From Symbiodinium natans (lineage: Eukaryota > Sar > Dinophyceae > Suessiales > Symbiodiniaceae), in contig CAJNDS010001158.1 in the NCBI GenBank assembly GCA_905221605.1, positions 782,750 to 832,749 of the forward strand: DNA of 50,000 nt, in the 5' to 3' direction. Both the position numbers and the translations under genes were made by a program. The notes below the pieces were generated by a model. The model was not told where the DNA came from. It saw only the letters and a program-made list of their open reading frames with translations, and searched no databases. This document shows positions 9,357 to 20,890 of this stretch, in pieces; position 1 is the first letter of the stretch; the number at the start of each line of letters is the position of its first letter.

Positions 9357-10525
9357 GTCTGTGATGCACAACACGGGTGGGTGCGTAGCCACGCTGGGTA
9401 GTTCCAGCCGTGAAGACCTTTCTGTGTTGCTGTGCGGAGTTGCGATTGGCTCGTCGATCCTTTCTTACGGGAACGCACGGTAGGGGAGGCAAGGGGGGGA
9501 GGGGTCATTCTATTTTTTGAGAGCCTGGGTGAACTCGTGGTTGCTGCGTTGCCTCAACCATGATGGAGATATCTCAAGCTCAATGAATGCACAGAGCTTG
9601 AAAACTGACAACGTTGGCACGTGTGAGTGTATTGTGCATGTTTTGAGAAGCCACTTCTTTAGTTGTCTATCAACAGCGTCAGCGATTCTTATGCACGCCA
9701 TTCACCACCTTTGCCCGTAGACAAGAGACACTTACCGAGTGGTCGAGCTGGATGGTCATAGGTTGACAGAAGTGGCCTGGAGAAGCTGTTGCTATCGACC
9801 CTACGAAGCTATTTCCACACCGCCTAGTCAAGTTCAGTCTTCAAAGGAGGACAAATACTCAACAGAAGTGCCTCGTCATTTGGCTTCCCAGTTTTGTCTT
9901 TATTGGCCCTGCGTGGAACTCAAGCAAGAGTCGTGGAAAAATCGAGAGGATGCTTCTTCAGGGCTTCCGCCATCATATCGCTTCATCCGCAGAAGTGTCA
10001 GCACTTGATGCGTCAACACCAAACGAAGGTGCAACAGTGACGATAGCAAACACGATGTCGGGACACTGTGTGGACCTGGAACTCCAACCTTTGTAATTGG
10101 GAACCCTTCTAAACACCAGCCATGGGCATTCCAACTACGTAGGCGCAGCCCATCATAGCCTGCCTGTGAACCAGTCACTGACTTATAAACCAGCAGCACA
10201 AGTTATCAGCGCATCTGAAAAAAGTGCTAAGACTTCGATCTAGCTTCTTTTGTTTGCGGAATACCCTGCTGTGCACTCCCAATTCTTGGTCCCAAAGCCC
10301 AGTAACCTTGAACTCAGCTGCCCGAACGATGCATTTTTGAGAGGCCGCACAGCACGAAAGACAGGTGACAATCCAAACTGCCGACGCTTTCAACCCATCC
10401 GGTCTTCGGACTCGGATGTCTTCGGCACAACATGCTTGACCAGCCAAGGAAGCTGATGGTCTTTGCCGAGGGTTTGAGCGTGCTCACCACCCTTGAGGCT
10501 CACATATCTGGAAAATGCGATGATG
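9357..10525. other. Unique sequence, no gene recognised
   Basis: This begins the longest stretch poor in telomeric tracts outside the retroelement. Only short, mutually shadowing open frames occur. Exons of an intron-rich host gene cannot be excluded. Confidence 0.5.
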
Positions 10526-10623
10526 TGGGATGTTCCCCCTTACGCAAACAGTCCTTAATAAGGATTACAATAGGGGATACTCACATCCCTATTCAGGACT
10601 GTTGGTCTAGGGGGAACATCCCA
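10526..10623. mobile_element. MITE family A, copy 3 (complete)
   Basis: A 98-bp foldback. Left end TGGGATGTTCCCCCTTACGC and right end (reverse-complemented) TGGGATGTTCCCCCTAGACC are inverted repeats that continue through AACAGTCCT on both sides. The copy at 42345-42442 has the same length. Confidence 0.9.
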
Positions 10624-13105
10624 AGCTATGATTGTCAATTCTTTGGTGTCTTGGCACCATGGACTAGAGTTAAGGAGGCGGTGCCCCCAGTGCTGTCCAG
10701 CACAATTGCTGCCGTCTCTGCTGTTCCCCGGCTGGAGATGGCAGAGTGTCTTCACGACTCCTTCGACATTAAGGACCTTTGAAGCCCGTTTCTGCTATCC
10801 TTGCCGGACACATTCGAGACGTTTTGTGTGGATGGTTATTTGCGCGCCTTGAAATAGAGCACCTGGATGACAAGCTTCAAGTTTAGGAGGTCATGCATCA
10901 ACTCCATCCAAGCCTTGTGTCTGCAGTATCCTAAGCGCAGACTTTTCGAGCTTCTGTGACGCTGTGCTTCACGGATGGAATTTCCCATATCAGAAAGGAC
11001 ATATAGGGTCCAGCTCAATGATTTCAACCTTGGAGCACATGTCCGTTCATGAGTTGAGCAGCATGTTGTTTGTATTTTCAGAGAAGTTCCGCCCAGGTTC
11101 TGAAACGAGACGACTGTGCCAGCGAGCTGAGTGTTGCTGAGCTGCACACAGGCACGAAACAGTCGGTTTGTTGAGTCTTGTTTTTGTAGTTCGGAGCTGT
11201 GTTTCAAGGGCATCAGCAAGGGATTTAGGCCTTGACCTCCTCTCGGTACTTCGCGTTCGCCTTCATTACCCAAAGCCGAGAAAAAAACGATGCCGCACAT
11301 GAGACAATTCTGCACGTCGTGGCTGGGAGTCGGTGCTTGCAGCTGTTGAAGTGACGGAACCGTGGCAGAGAGCCCTATACACTAGACATCCTGATGTGAA
11401 CAATGGAAATCATAGACGCACTGTCGAAGGAACGCTTCTCACCTTGGCATAAGGGCTGAGAGGGGGCCACCTCAAAGAGGAGCACAAAACTCAGGCTTTC
11501 CTGTTCTGCGGGTCCTCGCCACACCTGCCGGCGAACGACTTCCTGACGCTTTGTCTGCTTTCGAGAAACGAACGGGGGGTAACCCTACAATCCTTTGACT
11601 CTCAGATATGAACCTCTCGCTTGATCCTCATGCGATTAAGGCTTCCTAGCTTACCTTAGGTGTTTAGGGTTTTTTGGACCGGAGGCCGGGCTCCAGAAAC
11701 ATGGTTCCAATAAAGCTGGACAGATGTCCAAAGGATGGCCAACAAACAAAGGGCTTGTTCTCGCCTTCCTCTCCCCGGCTTCTTGCATATGATGAGGAAA
11801 GCAGTGTTCCCTCAAGGCCCCTGGCCTCGCGAAAGATACGAAAACCTTCAAAACACACCCTGCTTTGAGCAGCCACGCTCCCCTGCAAGCCCGAAAAACC
11901 GAAACCAACTTTCTTGGACTTGGGAGAACCCAAGCCCAGCATAAACACACACCGCACAACGCTAAATTTGCGAAGGCAGTGACACCGAAACGATACAACA
12001 TCTCTATTTCTGTGTGTACCATGTGTATTTGTTTAGTGCAGAAAAACACATCAAGACACCAATTCCAGGACCTTTGCGAGATAGAATAAGCGAAACCAAA
12101 AATCAAACTCCAAAAATGCACTTCCTGTGTGTTTCAAAGGGTCCCGGAAGGTTGTTTCTGTCTATGTATGAGGTGTTCGATTTGGGGAGTTGTGTTTTCC
12201 GGTTTCCTTTTCCCTTTCTAGTTCGTTCAAGAGCCTTGGATTGCCTTTTCGATTTATGGGGTTGTGTTTCTCTGCCGTTTCTTGAGGTTTCTTCACACGA
12301 AGAATCGGAGGTTTAGAGGAAGCAACAAACGAAACAGCTGCTGTACACCCAAAACGTTCCCGCCCTTAACAAGCACTTGGGTAAATAGGGTATACGTATC
12401 CTAAACCCTAAGCCCTGAACCTTAAACCCTGAACTGTTACAATGATCAGGAAGCACCTGCTCCACCTCATGCAGCTTCCTGGGCCACCGTTGCCCAGCCA
12501 AGCAGCCGCGCCAGCCGCCAAATCGGGCTCCCGGAAAGGCAAAGGCTTGCGGCCGGGCTCGGGGGGCGAGGGGGGTCTGCATTGAGGTTTGCATGTGCGG
12601 GGCGTAGAGTGCATGTGGCTGCACAGGAGGGCGGTTGCAGCATAACACATGGCCAGGGTCATGGGCTGTATCGGGAAGGTTGTGGGACATGGGCTTGTCC
12701 CGTCATCCAAAAACAGAAAGCTGTTGAACAGATGGCCTCTCCACCTCTACCGATCAGTGGCATGTCAGTTTCACTGCAAGCTGTACTGCAACCCCCGAGC
12801 CTCAGCCGAAAGTGTTTTGCCTTGGCTTTTCCACCTCCGAAAAGAGCCCGAGCCCTAGCCAAAACCTTTCAGGTGCTATAGAAATCCAGCCCCAAACCCC
12901 CTGACATCCAGAACACTGCAACGTTAGAAAGAATCCTGCTGCCGTGTGACAGCCCAAGAAAACCGTTGCAAGATGCTGGGGACCTCAAAGGCCTCTTCTG
13001 AAACCCTTCACCCTAACCGCCGGCTGGCCAAATTTCCAGGTCGGGCTGCCAAGGAGGAGCCAGCAGCGGAAGCGCTTGAGGCGCCAATCCTCCAGGAGCC
13101 AAGGG
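10624..13105. other. Unique sequence, no gene recognised
   Basis: About 2.5 kb with only a small degenerate telomere-like piece (12400-12432). The longest frame (minus 10836-11315, 159 codons) has no motif I recognise, and overlapping frames near 11650-12300 on both strands look like shadows. It is the best place to look for a cryptic host gene with transcript data. Confidence 0.5.
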
Positions 13106-13133
13106 CCTAAACCCTAAACCCTAAACCCTAAAC
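13106..13133 (-). repeat. Interstitial telomeric tract
   Basis: Four CCCTAAA units. Confidence 0.85.
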
Positions 13134-13493
13134 TAGGGCCTAAGGGGGGTGCAAGGTGCATGTTGCCATGTCTCGCACCGCTCAGTGCTGGAGCTTGGAG
13201 CGTTGAGAAAGATGCAAAGGCCCCAAGCTTAGGATTCAAGTTCACAGGGGTGCCCTCAGCGTGACCTCTTAGGCCACACAGCAGGTGAATCTCAGAATCA
13301 AAAGGGGCAGCCACCATGAGCCCTCATGAAGCCTCTGTAACCCCTTCTTTGCTGAGTGCCGAACCTGGTAAGCAGTTGCAGGACACAGAGGAGCCTCGCA
13401 GGATGTTTTAACCATCCGCCCTAATTAGCCGCCCGGGAACCCGAAACACCGAGGACCTAAGAAGCTGAAACCATCTACTTGAGCCCCCCAGCT

Positions 13494-13575
13494 TGGGATG
13501 CTCCCCCTGATGCTAACAGCAATTGGGATTATAATATGGGGCACTATGATCCCGAGTAGAAGGAGGAACATCCCA
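13494..13575. mobile_element. MITE family A, copy 4
   Basis: Left end TGGGATGCTCCCCCTGATGC with CTAACAGCAATTGGGATTAT following; right end GGAGGAACATCCCA. An 82-bp diverged and shortened member. Confidence 0.8.
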
Positions 13576-13610
13576 ACCCCAAGCCCCTCATACCCGAAAG
13601 CCCGGCACTT

Positions 13611-13649
13611 AAACCCTAAACCCTAAACCCTAAACCCTAAACCCTAAAC
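13611..13649 (-). repeat. Interstitial telomeric tract
   Basis: Five perfect CCCTAAA units. Confidence 0.93.
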
Positions 13650-13752
13650 ACCTGGCTCGCAGGAGTTGGCTTTGCTCGTCAGCCGCCTTGCCAGCTTCTC
13701 ACCGCCGTCACTTCCGGACTCCACCGCAAAGCTGCTCCTGAGCTGTACAGTA

Positions 13753-13900
13753 CCCAGGTTTAGGGTTTAGGGTTTAGGGTTTAGGGTTTAGGGTCTTCCA
13801 AAAACCCCTTAATTCCAGGTATATACCCTTTTTTAATACTAAGGATCCTTATGATGAATGAGGGCATATTCCTTAAGCAATGGGTTTTGGAAGATCTGGG
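13753..13900. mobile_element. MITE family B, copy 2, left repeat split by a telomeric tract
   Basis: The left repeat should read CCCAGATCTTCCAAAACCCC. Here CCCAG (13753-13757) is followed by (GTTTAGG)-phase telomeric repeats (13758-13793) and then TCTTCCAAAAACCCC. The right end TTTTGGAAGATCTGGG is intact. Confidence 0.85.
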
Positions 13901-15135
13901 GCTTGTAAGATTCAACTTTGGGCTCACGGGTGAGCGTTTCTAGCTATCATGGGTGGGGTTTAAGGTTTCACGCCGGTTTTGTGCCGGGTTTGTGTCCGTT
14001 TGTTGCCCTGGCTTCGGGGGGTACCCTAAATGTGAGGGGCCGCCTTATGATAGGAGCCCCAAAAGGACAATAATTTAGAGATGTGACCATATAGTCTGCG
14101 GGATGTTTGCAGTGTAACTGTATTGTTCGAGTTCCTGGGGTGGGATCGACGCGTTGCGAACGCAGCCCACTCCAACCTCAGTTTGCACAGATATTGGCCG
14201 GAAACAAAGCAAACAAATCTAATACCAGTACCAAACCAACAACCACAAAAAATAGCAAGAGCAACAATGCAAAGACAACACAGGACGAGGCATTATCGAA
14301 CCTTCCCAGGAGTTCCTGACCATTATTTCTGGCTTGGTTGGTATTATGTTGGGCTGTGTTTGTGAATTGTATTTGTTTTTTTCGAGGTTACGTTGACAAA
14401 CCCGAGTTTGATCTCGATGTTCGCCCTGTCTCTTCACCGTGGGCCTTCGCGCCGACTTGAGAAGGCGTGCATGGCGGCAACTTCTTCTTCTTCTCTTTTC
14501 TGGATCGAGAGGCAATCCAGACATGTCGTCGTCGTCTCGTCGTCGTCGTCCACAGCGCTCGGCTTTGGCTTTGGCAACCCAACTCCGGGTCTCTCAATGT
14601 CACAACTTCAACGGAATTTCTATCACTGAACGCTGCGCCTTGCCCAACGCCGAATCTGGCCTGCAAAGGTTATCGCGGTTTCATCATCCAACCCAGAGGT
14701 GTCCGTTGATCGGCTGTCAGCCCTGAAATCTGCTCAGCCGCCTCTTCTTCTCTGTCAACTTCTTTCATGCTCGAACAAACCATGTTCACCGCACAGTTTG
14801 CATAGAGCTTTGAAGCGTGGAATTTGCCTAGCAAAGGCCATAATACTAGCAAAACCCACAATCCCAAAGTCCCAAAAACTAACCTTTTGGGAGAATCTTT
14901 GGGGGAAGCTTGGGTTTTTGATTTTTGGGTTTCCCTAGGCCAATAGTGCCTATTTGCAGGAAAACGCTCTGTTTTCTAGGCAAACAATGCCTTGTTCTAA
15001 GCAAATAACAGCTTTTTATATACTGCTCTTAATGAAATATTCCATTGCTGCCACTTCAACACTCATTGTCATGCTACACTTAATCAAGGAAATACGCAGT
15101 GGGTGCTTGTCATGGTGTGTGCCGCTGGGTTGACT
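13901..15135. other. Unique sequence, no gene recognised
   Basis: It includes an AC-rich stretch near 14215-14290 and a TCGTCG-rich stretch near 14524-14550. Open frames are short and overlap on both strands. No supported gene. Confidence 0.45.
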
Positions 15136-15172
15136 TGGGGGTTTACGAAATTAGGGGTACCTTGTTTTCGTC
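15136..15172. mobile_element. MITE family D fragment
   Basis: GGGGGTTTACGAAATTAGGG followed by GTACCTTGTTTTCG matches the left part of copy 1. The element ends shortly before a telomeric tract (15185), and no right end was found. Confidence 0.65.
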
Positions 15173-15184
15173 TAAAAGAAAAAC

Positions 15185-15232
15185 TGGGTTTAGGGTTTAG
15201 GGTTTAGGGTTTAGGGTTTAGGGTTTAGGGTT
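15185..15232 (+). repeat. Interstitial telomeric tract
   Basis: About seven perfect TTTAGGG units. Confidence 0.95.
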
Positions 15233-15381
15233 GTACATGAGTTTGAGTTCAAGATCCAGGGAATTCAGGGCTTTGGCAAGCAGTAGCTTCGGAGTAGGGC
15301 AGCCTCACCATGACTTGGGGGCTGAGGATGACTTGGGGTCTTTGCACAACCCATTTAGCCTTCAGAGCATGAAAGCAGCTT

Positions 15382-15420
15382 AACCCTAAACCCTAAACCC
15401 TGAACCCTAAACCCTAAACA
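15382..15420 (-). repeat. Interstitial telomeric tract
   Basis: Five CCCTAAA units, one CCCTGAA variant. Confidence 0.88.
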
Positions 15421-15741
15421 TAAGAACCTCGCAGTTCTGAAAGGTTTGAGCAGCTGGTGTTCAGCCTCGTGAGCCCTGGCTATGCCATGCTGGTGTAGCT
15501 TGCATAGCCGTGGTCAACCTTATATAGGCCAGGGGTTACAGGATTGCAGCGTTGGAAGTTTCCGGTTGTATTTTGTGTTCCTTCAGGGCCCAGGGTCGAA
15601 TCATTCCCTTGTGAGTTGCAGCGTTTGAGAGCTGGTAGTTGTGGGCTTACCAGATCCTATGGAGGCCAGCTTTTGAAGTCCCTGACGGCACATGGGGCGC
15701 AAGAATAAAGGTTGAGGTTGTTTTATGCATTTATAAAAGTC

Positions 15742-15744
<3 letters not shown>

Positions 15745-15776
<32 letters not shown>

Positions 15777-15833
15777 TTCAGCGTCGAGCGTCGGGGCCCC
15801 CCCCCCCCCCCTTGTATCCCCCCCCCCCCCCCC
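15745..15833. repeat. (TA)n microsatellite and two C runs
   Basis: A (TA)n run at about 15747-15774 is followed by C runs at about 15797-15811 and 15818-15833. The unique DNA between 15421 and 15744 holds nothing recognised. Confidence 0.9.
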
Positions 15834-15854
15834 ACAAGTCTACTACTCACGGTT

Positions 15855-16085
15855 CCTAAACCCTAAACCCTAAACCCTAAACCCTAACCCTAAACCCTAA
15901 AACCCTAAACCCTAAACCCTAACCCTAAACCCTAAACCCTAAACCCTAAACCCTAAACCCAAACCTAAACCTAAAACCCTAAACCTAAAAAAAACTAAAC
16001 CCTAACCTAAACCTTAAAAAACCTTAAACCTTAAACCCTAAACCCTTAAACCCTGAACCCTAAACCCTAACCCTAAAACCAACCC
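15855..16085 (-). repeat. Long degenerate interstitial telomeric tract
   Basis: About 230 bp of CCCTAAA with many variants (CCTAAA, CCTTAAA, CCCTGAA). The densest variant block is at 15958-16040. Confidence 0.95.
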
Positions 16086-16139
16086 CCCAAACCACACCAC
16101 AGGGGGGGGGGGATCATCTTAGTACCCCATCCGCGGGGA

Positions 16140-16248
16140 AAACCCTAAACCCTAAACCCTAAAAAACCCTAAAACCCTAAAACCTAAACCCTAACCCTAA
16201 ACCCTAAACCCTAAAACCCTAAACCCTAAACCCTAAAACCCTAAAACC
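16140..16248 (-). repeat. Interstitial telomeric tract
   Basis: About fifteen CCCTAAA/CCCTAAAA units. An AACCAACCCC.A..CCACACC.CAGGGGGG block follows both this tract and the previous one (16079-16110 and 16245-16284), so the pair may be a tandem duplication. Confidence 0.93.
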
Positions 16249-16270
16249 AACCAACCCCAACCACACCCAG

Positions 16271-16560
16271 GGGGGGGGGGGGGGTACCATGGGGGGGGGG
16301 GGGGGAGGGGGGGGGGGGGGGGGGGGGGCCCGCCGGGGCGGAATCACAAAACGTGTTGGTTTTTTTTTTGTTGGGGGGGGGTGTGGGGGGGGGGGGGGGG
16401 GTGGGGGGGGGTGGGGGGGGGGGGGGGTGGGGGGGGGGGGGTGGGGGGGGGGGGTGGGGGTGGGGGGGGGGTGGGGGGGGGGTGGGGGGGGGGTGGGGGG
16501 GGGTGGGGGGGGGGGGGTGGGGGGGGGGGGGTGGGGGTGGGGGGTGGGGGGCGGGGGGGT
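16271..16560 (+). repeat. Extreme G-rich minisatellite
   Basis: From 16271 to 16328, G runs with few interruptions; from 16370 to 16560, runs of 5-15 G separated by single T. Every plus frame is poly-Gly/Val/Trp and every minus frame poly-Pro, so open frames here mean nothing. Strong G-quadruplex potential. Confidence 0.95.
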
Positions 16561-17081
16561 GTGGATTACGGCCCGGCCTGAAACAGGGTATCAGGCTAAT
16601 ATCAGCTGGACAACCGAACTTAATGGAAATCATTCATGAAACCAACTTTCGGGCCACAATCTCAGCCGAAAAAGTCTTTCCTTCCCATTATAGAATGCAC
16701 CTCAATGCTTAGGGTGTTAGGGTTTATAGCTTAGAGGGCATAGGGTTTTGGGGTTTAAGGGCTTAGGGTTTCGTGCTCTTGTATGGGATTCTTGTGCCGC
16801 TTGGCTATCAAGGCTCGGATGGAAAAGGGTTGAGGTTTAGGGCTTCGGGCATATGAGGCTTCGCCGTTTAGGGTTGATTTGGGATTTCGGGTTCAGGGTT
16901 TCCCCACAACAATGTATGGCCCATCACCCCACCTTAAATCCCAAACTCTAAAAGGCAGAAAAAGCCCTCACGCAATCACCACACCCGAAAACCCTGAAGT
17001 CTGAACACCTAAACCCTAAATCGGGGGTAAGTTGCAGCACTGCACTATCCCCAAAACCCTCAACCCTCAAGCCCTTTTGGA
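16561..17081. other. Degenerate telomere-like and unique sequence
   Basis: It contains poorly conserved TTTAGGG-like pieces (16709-16770, 16830-16900) and short CCCTAAA pieces. No gene recognised. Confidence 0.5.
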
Positions 17082-17122
17082 GGGTTTAGGGGGTTTAGGG
17101 TTTAGGGTTTAGGGTTTAGGGT
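17082..17122 (+). repeat. Interstitial telomeric tract
   Basis: About six TTTAGGG units. Confidence 0.93.
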
Positions 17123-18144
17123 CAAGCCCTTTTGGAGCTTCAAGGGGCAGCTCAGGACCCAGCGCAATGCGATGCTCCGCCTTCGGGGATTTCGCTTCCT
17201 TGGCGAGCTTTCGTCCATCGAAGGAGAGCCCGTCAGTTTGTGATGAGCCAAGGTGCCGATACACAGCGTGGATGAAGGTTCTCGTTCTTGCCATTGCTTA
17301 CGAAAAATCTAGAATGCTGAAAATGCAGCGCCTCTACTACAAACTCCAGAGTATTCACGTTTGAGGATGTTTGAGGCTCCGACCTGCTGCAGAAGTTGGT
17401 TCATCAAATCGTGAGGTACGACGCCTCAGCACACGAAGCCCTAAGAAAAAGACCTCATCCGTCCCAACTCCCCCAGCCAAGAAACCCAAACAGCCCTGAA
17501 CCGCAACACTTGACCGAAGAACCACCCCGCCGGAAGTCTTCACGCACGCCGCTCTCCGAAGAAAGGAGGCCCAGGCCACCCCTTCTCGGCAGATTGGTGT
17601 GACCGGTGCCTTGGCTGCAGCATGGGGCTTGGAGTCTTTAGAGTTTAGGGCAAAGCTCAGCGGTTTCAAGCTGTTGTTTGCCCGCTTACAGTAGCCCGCA
17701 GAGAGAGTGCTGGAAGTGTGCGCAGTCCACATGCTTACAACTCGGCGACGGCGCTAGTGATCGTCACCATTGCTATTGTCCAGAAAAAAGAAATCCTAGA
17801 CCATTGCATGCGCTAGTATCACGAACGTAATCATAGTGTTTTTTTTTTGGGGGGGGAGGGGGGGATGCTCTGGGCAATGCATGCGCCGGTAGCACGGACA
17901 AAATCATGGTCCGAACATGTCCGAATTGAACATGCAAGCCACGAAATGCGCATAGGCGCTTGCCCCAGAACTGTACTCTTATGCACATGTGCTTCTTTTG
18001 AGTCCTGCACACCCGAAACGAAAAGCAATCGAGGCTGGTCCATCATGTGCGCCTTTCTTGCACAGCTCCTGCCGAGCAGAACTCCTCGGTGCGGGCGGCC
18101 GCCATAGGTGCCGCCGGCAGTGGGCTTTGCAACGCTTCACTTGC
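17123..18144. other. Unique sequence, no gene recognised
   Basis: About 1 kb with a T/G run at 17840-17864. Open frames of 60-125 codons on both strands shadow one another and show no known motif. Confidence 0.45.
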
Positions 18145-18185
18145 ACCCGAAACCCTGAACCCTAAACCCTAAACCCTAAACCCTA
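18145..18185 (-). repeat. Interstitial telomeric tract
   Basis: Six CCCTAAA-type units, the first two variant. Confidence 0.88.
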
Positions 18186-18463
18186 GGTTGGCAAAAGGTT
18201 CAGAATTCCAGGGGGTTGGTTGAACATACTGTAACATACTGGAAATCAGACGAAGCCTCAAGCAAAGCGGCTTGAGATAGAGGTGCCTTGCAGACGGTCC
18301 TCCGCAATGCTGCCGCATGCGACGGGAAGCTCAGGCACAGGGTCGTCATTTTGTTTGGCCTCATCGTCGTTTCAGATAAACTTGGAAAACCGATGTTTTT
18401 TTGGCATGCAAAACATGCTAACTGTATCCTACAAAAGAAGCCACGAATAAATCTTGAACGTCG

Positions 18464-18555
18464 CCCTAAACCCTAAACCCTGAACCTAAACCCTAAACCC
18501 TAAACCCTAAACCCTAAACCCTAAACCCTAAACCCTAAACCCTAAACCCTAAACC
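18464..18555 (-). repeat. Interstitial telomeric tract
   Basis: About thirteen CCCTAAA units, nearly perfect. Confidence 0.95.
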
Positions 18556-18674
18556 GGACACACTGAGCCTGCAACTCGAGGCCAGCGCTGCTGTCTGGTG
18601 CCATGGTGTCGCTGCGACTTGGGCTTGGTGATGCTCGGCTCAACGATCGAAAGCTTCAGCGCTATGAGTGGGGG

Positions 18675-18754
18675 GTTTAGGGTTTAGGGTTTAGGGTTTA
18701 GGGTTTAGGTTTTTTTTTTTTTTTTTGGTGGGGGGGGGGGGGGGGGGGGGGGGG
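18675..18754 (+). repeat. Telomeric tract followed by T and G runs
   Basis: Five TTTAGGG units (18675-18709) run into a T run and then a G25 run (18730-18754). Confidence 0.93.
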
Positions 18755-18756
18755 AG

Positions 18757-18950
18757 ACAGGTGGGGAGGTTCAGGTCTCTTGAGTTTCATGCTTAGACAC
18801 CGCAGAAAAAACACTTGCAAGACGGCCCAAAAGCTTCCGGAGAAACGAAGCATACAGGTGGGGAGGTTCAGGTCTCTTGAGTTTCATGCTTAGACACCGC
18901 AGAAAAAACACTTGCAAGACGGCCCAAAAGCTTCCGGAGAAACGAAGCAT
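18757..18950. repeat. Perfect 97-bp tandem duplication
   Basis: Positions 18757-18853 and 18854-18950 read as identical over the full 97 bp. The unit begins ACAGGTGGGGAGG and ends GAAACGAAGCAT. Confidence 0.95.
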
Positions 18951-19557
18951 CAAAAAGGGGCACCGGGCCGAAAATGACCTCGTGGAATGAAGGGTCGTGG
19001 GAAAACAAGCAAAGATGACGCAAATTCCTTCGGCTGTTGACGCGCAGAAATTCAGGTAAACGGACACACACTGGGCACGGTCGGCAGTCAAAGCCTACAA
19101 ACAGCACCTGTCAGGAGGTGAAGAAAACACTGTCAATACCGTGGCTTTGCTAATGTCCTGCCCAAGGCTACCTAGGGAGGCGCGGGATTGATCCAGTCGC
19201 TCATTCGGTCGACTTAAACCAAGTAAAGCCGCCGCAGTTGAGCGGGGCTTGAGAGTAGGACCTCTTGGCCAATCGACCCCCCATCCCGCAACCCCCCCCC
19301 CCCCCCCCCCCCGGCCCACCTCCATTTTCAAAAAACACGCGCCCCGCCCCTCCCATCCCATTTTCGAAAAGCAGCATACCTTCCATGGCAGCAAGAAGCG
19401 CGCACACCATAAACAAGAAGTTGCCTCGGTATCATATGCACTGAGGTGTTCGCGCGCCTTCGAACCCATGGTACCTAACATCTGGATTCCTCGGTCAGAT
19501 TGTTCCTGAACCTAAGGACCTAAACGCAAGCTTGGCGTCACCAGGGTCTAAACCGCC
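18951..19557. other. Unique sequence, no gene recognised
   Basis: It contains a C21 run (19292-19312) that inflates an open frame. No supported gene. Confidence 0.45.
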
Positions 19558-19664
19558 TTGGGGACGAAATGAACCCTAAAAGGGCTTATGGTTCATATAC
19601 CTGAATAGGAATTATAGTAGTAATGGGTATATGACCCCAATTTTAGAGTTCATTTGGTCCCCAA
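19558..19664. mobile_element. MITE family G, copy 2
   Basis: Left end TTGGGGACGAAATGAACCCT and right end (reverse-complemented) TTGGGGACCAAATGAACTCT are inverted repeats of over 20 bp. Confidence 0.85.
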
Positions 19665-19763
19665 AACCAGGCCCCAACCAACTCTGACTGTGAACACAGG
19701 ATGCCAATGCCTCGGTGCGCACGTCTGCCGTCCAGGCCAGCCTGAAGCTGCCATCGGAAAGGT

Positions 19764-19866
19764 TAAACCTAAACCCTACAAACCCTAAACCGCTTCGTGC
19801 CCCTAAACCCTAAACCCTAAACCCTAAACCCTAAACCCTAAAACCCTAAACCCTAAACCCTAAACC
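19764..19866 (-). repeat. Interstitial telomeric tract
   Basis: A near-perfect block at 19801-19866 preceded by looser units from 19764. Confidence 0.93.
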
Positions 19867-19978
19867 GCTGTGTGAGAGTCGAAACCTAAACGGTTGGGGC
19901 GTGGACTTTGCTCCGGCGGGCTTGGCTTGGCTAACCTTCGGATGGGCCTCGGAGCACACTTCTTAGTGTCAGGATCGT

Positions 19979-20036
19979 GTTTAGGGTTTAGGGTTTAGGG
20001 TTTAGGGTTTAGGGTTTAGGGTTTAGGGTTTAGGGC
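19979..20036 (+). repeat. Interstitial telomeric tract
   Basis: Eight perfect TTTAGGG units; opposite orientation to the tract at 19764-19866. Confidence 0.95.
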
Positions 20037-20314
20037 CGTGGGCTCGAAACGGACGGATCGCTCTCTGGGAGGTCTGGGATCTGGGTGTCTGTTTGCTGGC
20101 CTCCAGGCCAACCCCCTTCGAAGTTTTTGCGGCCAACCCCTGTACGTTATTGTACGACTGTCATCGCAGGGGTAAAGGGAACCCCTTCTGGATTTGAGTT
20201 CGAGCCCGTGGACCAGTGTGGACAGGGATATACACAAGCAAACCGCTGGTTTGACATCTCTGGCAGCTTCCAGAATCCCAGGGCCTGAGGAGAAGCCTGA
20301 GGCTTGAAGGAGTG

Positions 20315-20356
20315 TTAGGGTTTAGGGTTTAGGGTTTGTCTAGGGTTTAGGGTTTA
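20315..20356 (+). repeat. Interstitial telomeric tract
   Basis: Five TTTAGGG units with one GTCTAGGG variant. The following 20357-20890 is unique, with nothing recognised except a small TTTAGGG piece at 20707-20726. Confidence 0.88.
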
Positions 20357-20890
20357 CTGTATCTCAAGCCTTATGAACTTGAAGCCTGCAGGGCACAGAG
20401 TTAGCTCGAGCACCGCGCTACAGACCGAAACCTCTTGTTTTCTGGTCAGCTTTGAGTTTAGGGATTTGTGCCGGAACTTCTGCGTTCTGTTCCGCTGGTG
20501 AACTTCAAGCTGCACTGATGTAGAAGCAACCCTAGTGCAACTCAAACCGCTGTAAAAAACGAGGGTTTTTGACAGCGCATAGACTCCAAATGCTGTGAAG
20601 TGCAACATTTTCGATTGCCACACCGCGCTTTGAAAGGCCTTGGCGGCGTTGGCACTGAACCTTCCCCAGGCGCACTAACTGCTCCCTCCGGGGTCCAAGA
20701 TGCGGGAGGGTTTAGGGTTTAGGGTCTAGAGGGTCACTGTTCTAGCATTCATCATCATTAGGGGGTTCCAGGCTTAGAAACAAACCCACCCGCCCAAAGA
20801 ATCCCATGACATTAAGAAAATATAATGTTTTCATCCTACCCAGAGAGTTTTACCTACCCAATTCGGACACGTTTTCCACGGGGTCAGACT

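Noticed and set aside
10836-11315. 159-codon minus-strand frame
   Set aside because: No recognisable motif; length is within what random sequence gives over this much non-coding DNA.
16241-16639. Overlapping poly-Gly and poly-Pro open frames
   Set aside because: They are created by the G array; no complexity or motif supports a protein.
19217-19288. Minus-strand 72-nt tRNA-like segment with box-A-like TGGCCAAGAGG and pairing ends
   Set aside because: The ends pair as an acceptor stem but the box-B-like GGTTTAAGTC is out of register with them and no T or D stem forms.
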